From an uncultured Ramlibacter sp. (GTDB lineage: Bacteria > Pseudomonadota > Gammaproteobacteria > Burkholderiales > Burkholderiaceae_C), in assembly GCF_936925435.1 (NCBI RefSeq), contig NZ_CAKZHQ010000012.1:1-64000 (forward strand): a stretch of 64,000 nt of DNA, written 5' to 3'. Below the pieces are notes generated by a model. That model was not told the origin of the DNA. It ran no database searches and saw nothing but the letters and a program-made list of their open reading frames with translations. The position numbers and the translations under genes were made by a program. Positions 27,377-34,236 of this stretch are shown piece by piece; position 1 is the first letter of the stretch; the number at the start of each line of letters is the position of its first letter.

Positions 27377-28156
27377 ATGGACCTGGGCCTGCAAGGACGC
27401 AACGCGCTGGTGTGCGCATCGAGCAAGGGCCTGGGCCGCGCCTGCGCCCAGGCGCTGGCGCGGGAAGGTGTGGCCGTCACGATGGTGGCACGCGGCAGCG
27501 AGGCGCTGGAGCAGGCGGCCGCCGAGATCCGGCGCGCCACCGGCGCACGGATCACGACGGTGGCCGCTGACATCACCAGCCAGGAAGGGCAGGCCGCCGC
27601 GCTGGCCGCCTGCCCCGCAGCCGACATCCTCGTCACCAATGCAGGTGGGCCCAAGCCGGGCGACTTCCGCGACTGGAGTCGGGACGACTGGATCGCGGCG
27701 CTCGACGCCAACATGCTGACCCCCATTGCGCTGATCCGCGCCAGCATCGACGGCATGATCAGCCGCCGGTTCGGCCGCATCGTCAACATCACGTCGGCCG
27801 CCGTCAAGGCGCCGATCGACATCCTGGGGCTGTCCAACGGCGCCCGCTCCGGTCTCACAGGCTTTTGCGCCGGCCTGGCACGCAAGGTCGTCGCGCACAA
27901 CGTCACCATCAACAACCTGCTGCCCGGGCCCTTCGAGACCGACCGCCTGCTGGAGACCGCGCGCCAGTGGTCGCGCCAGACCGGCAAGAGCCAGGAGACG
28001 GTGCTGGCCGAACGCCGCGCCGCCAACCCCGCGGGCCGCTTCGGTTCGCCGGCCGAATTCGGCGACGCCTGCGCCTGGTTGTGCAGCGCCCAGGCCGGTT
28101 ACATGACGGGCCAGAACCTGCTGCTCGATGGCGGCAACTACCCGGGGACCTTCTGA
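27377..28156 (+). CDS. SDR-family protein lacking the Tyr-Lys catalytic pair
   Basis: A 259-residue protein with an SDR fold, as shown by NALVCASSKGLGRACAQALA, TNAGGPKPGDF and a C-terminal GYMTGQNLLLDGG. The glycine motif is altered to CASSKGLG, and where YxxxK is expected the sequence reads SNGAR, i.e. Ser and Arg. This fits the atypical beta-ketoacyl-reductase-like SDR subgroup rather than random decay, because the rest is well kept. The stop overlaps the hydantoinase ATG (TGATG). Whether it catalyses a redox step is doubtful. Confidence 0.87.
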   Translation: MDLGLQGRNALVCASSKGLGRACAQALAREGVAVTMVARGSEALEQAAAEIRRATGARITTVAADITSQEGQAAALAACPAADILVTNAGGPKPGDFRDWSRDDWIAALDANMLTPIALIRASIDGMISRRFGRIVNITSAAVKAPIDILGLSNGARSGLTGFCAGLARKVVAHNVTINNLLPGPFETDRLLETARQWSRQTGKSQETVLAERRAANPAGRFGSPAEFGDACAWLCSAQAGYMTGQNLLLDGGNYPGTF

Positions 28157-29640
28157 TGGCCACAACGCCCTTCGACATCACCGTGCGGGGTGGCCGCATC
28201 GCCACCGACCGCGAGGAGCTGCGGGCCGACATCGGCATCCGCGGCGGCGTCATCTGCGCCATCGAGGACAAGCTGCCGGCAGGTCTGCAGGACATCGATG
28301 CCGCCGGCCGCTGGGTGCTGCCCGGCGGCATCGACAGCCACGTGCACATCGAGCAGCTGTCGGGCATGGGCAAGATGAGCGCCGACGACTTCTATTCGGG
28401 CACGGTGTCGGCGGCCTTCGGCGGCACGACCACCATCATCCCGTTCGCCGCCCAGCATCGCGGCAAGCGCATCCCCGAGGTGGTGGCCGACTACGCGCAA
28501 CGGGCCCGCGAGAAGGCGGTCATCGACTACGGCTTCCATCTGATCCTGGCCAACCCGGACGAGGAGGCGCTGGGGCACGAGCTGCCGCAGGCCATCCGCG
28601 ACGGCATCACCTCGGTCAAGGTGTACATGACCTACGACCCGCTCAAGCTGGATGACTACCAGCTGCTCGACGTGCTGGCGCTGGCCGGGCGCGAGGGCGC
28701 GCTGGTGATGGTCCATGCCGAAAACCACGACATGATCCGCTGGATCGCACAACGCCTGCTTGCCCGCGGCCATACGGCGCCCAAATTCCACGCCGTGGCA
28801 CACGATGCGCTCGCCGAATCGGAGGCCGGACACCGCGCCATCGCGCTGTCGCGCCTGATCGACGTGCCGGTGTTGCTGGTGCACGTGGCTGGGGCCGAAA
28901 CCGTCGAACTGGTGCGCTCGGCCCAGCGCCTGGGCAGCAAGGTGTACGCGGAGAGTTGCCCGCAGTATCTGTTCCTCACCGCCGACGACATCGACGCGCC
29001 CGGCATGGAAGGCGCCAAGTTCTGCTGCAGCCCGCCGCCGCGCGACCCCCGCTCGCAGGAGGCCGTGTGGGCTGGCCTGAAGGACGGCACGCTGGGGCTG
29101 TATTCCTCCGACCATGCGCCCTACCGCTTCGACGCCAGCGGCAAGCTGCCGCGCGGCGACGCCACCACGTTCAAGGAGATGGCCAACGGCGTGCCGGGCA
29201 TCGAGCTGCGCATGCCGCTGCTGTTCTCCGAGGGCGTGATGGGGGGGCGGCTGACGATCAACGAATTCGTCGCCGTGACCGCGACCAACCATGCCCGCAT
29301 GTACGGGCTGGCGCACTGCAAGGGCAATCTCGCCGTCGGTCTCGACGCCGACCTGGCGCTGTGGAACCCGGAGCGTGAAGTCACCGTCGGCACGGCCATG
29401 CTGCACGACGCAGTGGGCTACACGCCGTACGAAGGCAAACGCCTGCGCGGCTGGCCCGAGCTGGTGATGAGCCGTGGCCGTGTGGTGGTGCGCGACAACG
29501 CGCTGCAGGTGGCACGCGGTTCCGGCCGCTACATCCCGCGCCGCAGTCCCGACGCCGTCCTGCCGCCGGCCGGCACGGCTCCTGCATCCCGGCTGCCCGC
29601 CATGCTCGGCCTGCAAGGCAAGGCCTGGCCGACGCTCTGA
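28156..29640 (+). CDS. hydA: D-hydantoinase / dihydropyrimidinase
   Basis: A 494-residue cyclic amidohydrolase that opens hydantoins or dihydropyrimidines to N-carbamoyl amino acids. Metal ligands His62 and His64 lie in GGIDSHVHIEQ, the carboxylated Lys155 in TSVKVYMTYDP, and a further catalytic stretch in LYSSDHAPYRF. Another conserved block is YAESCPQYLFLT. It is translationally coupled to the SDR gene. With the D-carbamoylase at 21618 and racemase at 24638 it defines the pathway of this island. Substrate range, aromatic or aliphatic hydantoin or another cyclic imide, cannot be read from the sequence. Confidence 0.9.
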   Translation: MATTPFDITVRGGRIATDREELRADIGIRGGVICAIEDKLPAGLQDIDAAGRWVLPGGIDSHVHIEQLSGMGKMSADDFYSGTVSAAFGGTTTIIPFAAQHRGKRIPEVVADYAQRAREKAVIDYGFHLILANPDEEALGHELPQAIRDGITSVKVYMTYDPLKLDDYQLLDVLALAGREGALVMVHAENHDMIRWIAQRLLARGHTAPKFHAVAHDALAESEAGHRAIALSRLIDVPVLLVHVAGAETVELVRSAQRLGSKVYAESCPQYLFLTADDIDAPGMEGAKFCCSPPPRDPRSQEAVWAGLKDGTLGLYSSDHAPYRFDASGKLPRGDATTFKEMANGVPGIELRMPLLFSEGVMGGRLTINEFVAVTATNHARMYGLAHCKGNLAVGLDADLALWNPEREVTVGTAMLHDAVGYTPYEGKRLRGWPELVMSRGRVVVRDNALQVARGSGRYIPRRSPDAVLPPAGTAPASRLPAMLGLQGKAWPTL

Positions 29641-29683
29641 TCCAGATGACCTGTTTCTCTTCTTCCAACCACCGGAGCTTTGT

Positions 29684-30529
29684 ATGACCACGTTCCCGCG
29701 CCTTGCCCTTCTCGCCGCCGTCCTGGCCAGTGCTTCGGCCCTGGCCCAACCGGGCGCGCCCCTGCGCACCGGCGTCGACGCCACCTTCGCCCCCCATGCC
29801 ATGGTCAAGCTCGATGGCGGGCTGCAGGGCTTCAATATCGACCTGGGTGAAGAACTGGCACGCCGCATGCAGCGCAAGATCACGATCGAAGGCACGGAGT
29901 TCTCCGGCCTGGTGCCGGGCCTGAACGCCAAGAAGTACGACTTCATCCTGGCCCCGGTGACGGCCACGCCGGAACGGGCCAAGGCCATGCTGTTCACCGA
30001 GGGCTACCTCGATACCGACTACACCTTCGTCACGAAGAAGGGCGCGCCCGCCGTCAACACGCTGGACGACCTCAAAGGCAAGACCCTTGCCGTCAACAAG
30101 GGCTCGGCCTACGAGAACTGGGCCCGCGACAACGCGCCCAAGTATGGTTTCAAGTACGACGTGTACGGCACCAACGCCGATGCGGTGCAGGCCGTGCAAT
30201 CGGGCCGTGCCGACGCCAATCTTGCTGGCAGCACCGTGGCCGCCTGGGCCGCCAAACAGAACCCGGCGGTGCAGACCACCTACACCATCAAGACCGGGCT
30301 GGTCTGGGCCCTGGCCTTCCGGCTCGACGACAAGGCCGGCCGCGATGCCGCTGGCAACGCGATCAAGTGCATGAAGGCCGACGGCACCCTGGGCAAGATC
30401 GCCCAGAAGTGGTTCGGGGCGCTGCCGCCCGCCGAAGCCACAGCCATGAAGGTGGCCACCGGCCAGGGCGTCGAGGGGCTGGACGGCTACGACCCGGCGC
30501 CGGCCAAGCCGGTCTGCGCCAAGGTCTGA
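29684..30529 (+). CDS. ABC transporter solute-binding protein, polar amino-acid family
   Basis: A 281-residue periplasmic protein with signal peptide [22 protein letters not shown]. The mature protein has family-3 features: [50 protein letters not shown] and [24 protein letters not shown] precedes the ATG. It follows the hydantoinase by 43 bases and precedes its own ATPase and two permeases, so it probably imports the hydantoin or carbamoyl substrate of the island. Confidence 0.92.
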   Translation: MTTFPRLALLAAVLASASALAQPGAPLRTGVDATFAPHAMVKLDGGLQGFNIDLGEELARRMQRKITIEGTEFSGLVPGLNAKKYDFILAPVTATPERAKAMLFTEGYLDTDYTFVTKKGAPAVNTLDDLKGKTLAVNKGSAYENWARDNAPKYGFKYDVYGTNADAVQAVQSGRADANLAGSTVAAWAAKQNPAVQTTYTIKTGLVWALAFRLDDKAGRDAAGNAIKCMKADGTLGKIAQKWFGALPPAEATAMKVATGQGVEGLDGYDPAPAKPVCAKV

Positions 30530-30555
30530 GCCACCAGCGCCGCAGTCCGCGACCC

Positions 30556-31302
30556 ATGCCAGCCGCCCCCATTCTCGAAATCGTCGGCCTGCACAAGGCC
30601 TACCAGGACACCCCGGTCCTGCGCGGCATCGACCTGCGCGTGCGGCAAGGTCAGCTGGTGTGCGTGATCGGGCCCTCGGGCTCAGGCAAGAGCACCATGC
30701 TGCGCTGCTGCAACCGGCTGGAAGAGCCCAGCGCCGGCCAGATCGTCGTCGACGGCATCGACATCATGAAGGCCGGCACCAACCTCAACCAGGTGCGCCA
30801 GCGTATCGGCATGGTGTTCCAGCAATTCAACCTGTACCCGCACCTGACCGCGCTGGCCAACGTGACGCTGGCGCTGCGCAAAGTGCAAGGCCATTCGCGC
30901 GCGCAGGCCGAGCGGCGCGGCCTCGCGGCGCTGGAGCAGGTCGGGCTGGCGGACAAGTCCGCGAGCTTCCCGGGCCAGCTCTCGGGCGGCCAGCAGCAAC
31001 GTGTTGGCATTGCCCGCGCCATCGCGCTGGAACCCAAGGTGCTGCTTTTCGACGAGCCCACCAGCGCGCTCGACCCCGAGTTGGTGGGGAGCGTGCTGCA
31101 AGCCATGCGGGCGCTCAGGGAGCGCGGCATGACGATGCTGGTGGTGACGCATGAAATGGGCTTTGCCCGCGCTGCGGCGGACCATGTGGTCTTCATGGAC
31201 GGCGGCGTGGTGGTGGAGGAGGGGCCACCGGCCCAGATCTTCGATGCCCCGCTGCACGAGCGAACGCGTGCCTTCGTGTCGCGCTACACCCAGGGGCACT
31301 GA
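30556..31302 (+). CDS. ABC transporter ATPase, polar amino-acid (GlnQ) type
   Basis: A 248-residue ATPase. Walker A is GPSGSGKST (near residue 38), then the [14 protein letters not shown]-loop, the signature [16 protein letters not shown], Walker [15 protein letters not shown] and VVTHEMGFA, all typical of the GlnQ/HisP family. It is 26 bases after the binding-protein gene and 2 bases before the first permease gene. Confidence 0.94.
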   Translation: MPAAPILEIVGLHKAYQDTPVLRGIDLRVRQGQLVCVIGPSGSGKSTMLRCCNRLEEPSAGQIVVDGIDIMKAGTNLNQVRQRIGMVFQQFNLYPHLTALANVTLALRKVQGHSRAQAERRGLAALEQVGLADKSASFPGQLSGGQQQRVGIARAIALEPKVLLFDEPTSALDPELVGSVLQAMRALRERGMTMLVVTHEMGFARAAADHVVFMDGGVVVEEGPPAQIFDAPLHERTRAFVSRYTQGH

Positions 31303-31304
31303 GC

Positions 31305-31997
31305 ATGGACAGTGCCCCGGCCGGGTTCGGCCAGTTCGTCTTCACCTTCTTCAACGTGGACATCGCGGCCCAGTACGCCGGCGAGATCGGTCGCGGCATG
31401 GGCGTCACCGCGCTGCTGAGCGTGGCCGTTGTGCTGGCGGGCGTCGCGCTGGGGCTGGCGCTGGCCGTGCTGCGCTCGCTGCACAGGCGCGCGCTGAACC
31501 TGCTGATCGTGGCCTTCGCCGACATCCTGCGGGCCCTGCCGCCCTTGGTGATCATCATCGTCCTGTTCTTCGGGTTTCCCTTCATCGGCCTGCCCATGTC
31601 GTCGTTCACGGCGACATGGCTGGCGCTGACCCTGGTGCTGGCTGCCTATGCCGAGGAGAGCATCTGGGCGGGCATCGCGGCGCTGCCGCGCGGCCAGGTC
31701 GAAGCGGCGCGCTCCACAGGCTTGAGCTGGTGGCAGGCGACGAGTCTGGTGGTTCTGCCGCAGGCGCTGCGGATGGCGGTGCCGCCGCTGACCAACCGCG
31801 CCATCTCTGTGACCAAGAACACTGCGCTCGGCTCGGTGGTGGCCCTGAGCGAAATCCTGAACGTGGCGCAGTCGGCCAGCAGCAATGCCGGCAACCCGAC
31901 GCCTCTGGTGCTGGGCGCCGTTGCCTACCTGCTGCTGTTCCTGCCGGTGGTGGTGCTGGCGCGCTGGCTTGAAACCCGCTGGCAGTGGGTGCGCTGA
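31305..31997 (+). CDS. ABC transporter permease, polar amino-acid type
   Basis: A 230-residue inner-membrane protein with about five helices. It carries the His/Glu/Gln-rich permease signature LRALPPLVIIIVLFF and the EAA-like loop QVEAARSTGLSWWQATSLVVLPQALRMAVPPL. It pairs with the next permease to form a heteromeric channel. It begins 2 bases after the ATPase stop. Confidence 0.93.
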   Translation: MDSAPAGFGQFVFTFFNVDIAAQYAGEIGRGMGVTALLSVAVVLAGVALGLALAVLRSLHRRALNLLIVAFADILRALPPLVIIIVLFFGFPFIGLPMSSFTATWLALTLVLAAYAEESIWAGIAALPRGQVEAARSTGLSWWQATSLVVLPQALRMAVPPLTNRAISVTKNTALGSVVALSEILNVAQSASSNAGNPTPLVLGAVAYLLLFLPVVVLARWLETRWQWVR

Positions 31998-32002
31998 GAG
32001 CC

Positions 32003-32677
32003 ATGGAAGCACTGCTGCACAACTTCTTCAACCTGGCGGTCTACCGCGAGGTCTTCCCGTTCCTGCTGCGCGGCCTCTGGACCACCATCTGGCTGTCGCT
32101 GCTGGTGATCCCGATCGGGCTGGCCACGGGGCTCGCTCTGGCCCTGGTCGCCACCCAGAGCCGGCATCGCTGGCTGCGCTGGACGGTCGCGGCTTACACC
32201 GACTTCTTCCGTGCCTTCCCGCCGCTGGTGCTGCTGATCCTCATTTACTTTGGCTCGCCATTTCTGGGACTGGAACTTCCCAAGCTGGCGGCGGTGGCCA
32301 TCGGCTTCATGCTCAACAATTCCAGTTACTTCGCCGAGGTGTTCCGCGCAGGCATTGAGAGCGTGCCTGCCGGCCAGATGGAGGCGGCGCGCTCCACCGG
32401 CCTGAGCCGGGCTCAGGCGCTGCGCCATGTCATCGTGCCGCAAGCCAGCCGCAACGTTTTGCCGGACCTGGTGGGCAACGGCATCGAGGTGATCAAGCTG
32501 ACCACCATCGCCAGCGTGGTGGCGCTGCCGGAACTGCTGCGCGTGGCGCGCGACGCCCAGTCGCTGCTCTACAACCCGTCGCCCATCGTACTGGCTGCAT
32601 TGATGTACCTCGCCTTGCTGTGGCCGATGGTGCGGTGGCTGGGGCGGCTGGAGCACAGGTCGCGGACGGTGGTCTGA
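32003..32677 (+). CDS. second ABC transporter permease, polar amino-acid type
   Basis: A 224-residue paralogue of the preceding permease with TDFFRAFPPLVLLILIYF and the loop QMEAARSTGLSRAQALRHVIVPQASRNVLPDL. ATG 32003 is preferred; an in-frame GTG at 31985 would overlap the preceding gene. It closes the transporter operon. The following 100 bases hold no terminator that I can see. Confidence 0.93.
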   Translation: MEALLHNFFNLAVYREVFPFLLRGLWTTIWLSLLVIPIGLATGLALALVATQSRHRWLRWTVAAYTDFFRAFPPLVLLILIYFGSPFLGLELPKLAAVAIGFMLNNSSYFAEVFRAGIESVPAGQMEAARSTGLSRAQALRHVIVPQASRNVLPDLVGNGIEVIKLTTIASVVALPELLRVARDAQSLLYNPSPIVLAALMYLALLWPMVRWLGRLEHRSRTVV

Positions 32678-32777
32678 AGGATCCGCAGCGGCCGGGTGGA
32701 GCGCGGTGCGCGGGGCCTGAGGCCCTAGCGTTTCCCCCCGATATGGCGGTCATTGCGTGGCCGACAATGGCCAGGCA

Positions 32778-32894
32778 ATGAAACTGGAAACAATCGCTCT
32801 GCGCGCGCTGGACCGCCTGCCCCAGCTCAAGGGCTCGGCCTATGACGAGGTCAGCATCCGCCAGCTGCTGACCATGACCTTGCAAGCGTCATGA
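32778..32894 (+). pseudogene. remnant of a serine hydrolase (beta-lactamase-like) gene
   Basis: A 38-codon ORF whose second half, [21 protein letters not shown], resembles the segment just before the catalytic SxxK in class-C beta-lactamase-like or 6-aminohexanoate-dimer hydrolases. In intact proteins this is followed by a Ser-Gly active-site region, which is missing here; the frame stops six codons later at the next gene's ATGA. It reads as a fragment left by a deletion whose right end joins the YeeE gene. It could alternatively be a short real leader peptide. Confidence 0.4.
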
Positions 32895-33322
32895 CCATCG
32901 ACCATCTGCACTTCACGCCCTGGCTGTCGCTGGCCGGCGGCCTGCTGATCGGCCTGGCGGCGGCGGCCTTCATCCTGCTGTCGGGCCGCGTGCTGGGCAT
33001 CAGCGGCATCGCCGGCGGCCTGCTGCGGCCACTGCGCGGTGATGTGCTCTGGCGCCTGGCCTTCCTGGCCGGGGTGGCGGCGGCGCCGCTGGCCTGGTCG
33101 CTGTTCGCGCCGCTGCCGGCCGCGCGTTTCGACACCGGCTGGCCGCTGTTGCTGCTGGCCGGCCTGCTGGTGGGTTGGGGCACGCGCGCTGGCGGCGGCT
33201 GCACCAGCGGCCACGGCGTGTGCGGGCTGTCGCGCCTGTCGCCGCGCTCGCTGGCCGCCACCCTGTGCTTCATGGCCACGGGCTTTGCCACGGTGTTCGT
33301 CATCCGCCACCTGCTGGCCTGA
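32891..33322 (+). CDS. YeeE/YedE family membrane protein, N-terminal-type half
   Basis: A 143-residue protein with four hydrophobic helices. The motif [23 protein letters not shown] is the conserved Cys-bearing signature of YeeE/YedE (TsuA-like) sulfur-compound transporters. Here the ancestral two-lobe transporter is encoded as two half-size proteins, this being the first. It precedes its partner by 14 bases. Likely function is import of thiosulfate or another reduced sulfur species, by family. Confidence 0.85.
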   Translation: MTIDHLHFTPWLSLAGGLLIGLAAAAFILLSGRVLGISGIAGGLLRPLRGDVLWRLAFLAGVAAAPLAWSLFAPLPAARFDTGWPLLLLAGLLVGWGTRAGGGCTSGHGVCGLSRLSPRSLAATLCFMATGFATVFVIRHLLA

Positions 33323-33336
33323 GCAAGGACATCGCC

Positions 33337-33768
33337 ATGCAACGCGTTGTGGAATTCGCCATCGGCCTGCTGTTCGGCCTGGGCCTGCTGCTGGCCGGCA
33401 TGGCCGACCCCGGCAAGGTTTTGGGCTTTCTCGACCTGGCCGGCGCCTGGGACCCTTCGCTGGCCCTGGTGATGGCTGGCGCCATCGCGGTCGGCGTGCT
33501 GGCCTTCACGCTGGCCCGGCGGCGCAGCCTGGCCCTGCTGGGTGGTGCGATGCAGCTGCCAGCGCAGCGCGGCATCGACCGCCCGCTGGTGCTGGGCAGT
33601 CTGGTGTTTGGCGTGGGCTGGGGCCTGGCGGGCTTTTGCCCGGGGCCGGCGCTGGTGGCGGCCGCCGCGGGCCACTGGCAGGCCTGGCTCTTCCTGGCCG
33701 GCATGCTGGCGGGGATGGCGCTGCATGGCGCGCGGCTGCCCCGGGGCGCGCCGGTGGCCGTGGAGTAG
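33337..33768 (+). CDS. YeeE/YedE family membrane protein, C-terminal-type half
   Basis: A 143-residue membrane protein with the second-half signatures GMADPGKVLGFLDLAGAWDPSLALVM and GVGWGLAGFCPGPALVAAA, in which the Cys of FCPGP is conserved. It should pair with the preceding half. The usual companions, an MBL-fold sulfur dioxygenase or a rhodanese and ArsR regulator, are absent. It converges with the receiver gene at 33784. Confidence 0.87.
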   Translation: MQRVVEFAIGLLFGLGLLLAGMADPGKVLGFLDLAGAWDPSLALVMAGAIAVGVLAFTLARRRSLALLGGAMQLPAQRGIDRPLVLGSLVFGVGWGLAGFCPGPALVAAAAGHWQAWLFLAGMLAGMALHGARLPRGAPVAVE

Positions 33769-33783
33769 GCGGGCGCAGCGCCC

Positions 33784-34236
33784 TCAGGCGCCGGCCGGGG
33801 CCGCCGCCGCTGCCGTCCCACAGGCCTGGCGGTGGGCGGCGATCAGCGGCGCCAGTGAGGCAGGGGTCAGCGGCTTGGCCAGCGCGCCCAGCAGGCGCAC
33901 TTCCGAGGCGCAGGCCATGGTGCGCATGGTTTCGAGCATCTTGGGGCCCAGCGCGCTGCACAGGATGAGCGACAGGCCGGGATGGGTGGCGCCCAGGGCG
34001 TCGGCCAATTGCAGGCCGTTCATGCCAGGCATGGACAGGTCGCTGATGACGATGTCCAGCGCACTGGCCGGGTCGGCGGCGATCTCCAGCGCGGCGGCGC
34101 CGTCGGCCGCCTCGTAGACCGCCGCCGCGCCCAGCGTGGCCAGCAGGCGCGCCAGCAGGCGGCGCTGGAACTCGTGGTCCTCCACCAGCAGGAAGCGCAG
34201 TCCCTGGCCTGGCAGGGCCGTGTGAGTCTGGCTCAT
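33784..34236 (-). CDS. stand-alone response-regulator receiver paired with hybrid kinase
   Basis: A 150-residue single receiver domain. Acidic pocket VEDHE near residue 18, phospho-acceptor Asp in IVISDLSMPGMNG near residue 64 and the conserved Lys in GALAKPLTP are present. There is no output domain, only an Ala-rich tail. Its ATG overlaps the stop codon of the hybrid kinase gene (ATGA), so the two are made together, and it is a likely terminal acceptor of that relay. Confidence 0.88.
   Translation of the reverse strand: MSQTHTALPGQGLRFLLVEDHEFQRRLLARLLATLGAAAVYEAADGAAALEIAADPASALDIVISDLSMPGMNGLQLADALGATHPGLSLILCSALGPKMLETMRTMACASEVRLLGALAKPLTPASLAPLIAAHRQACGTAAAAAPAGA

Noticed and set aside
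28138..29997. 619-codon minus-strand ORF
   Set aside because: It is the complement of hydantoinase and the following binding-protein gene, without recognisable motifs.
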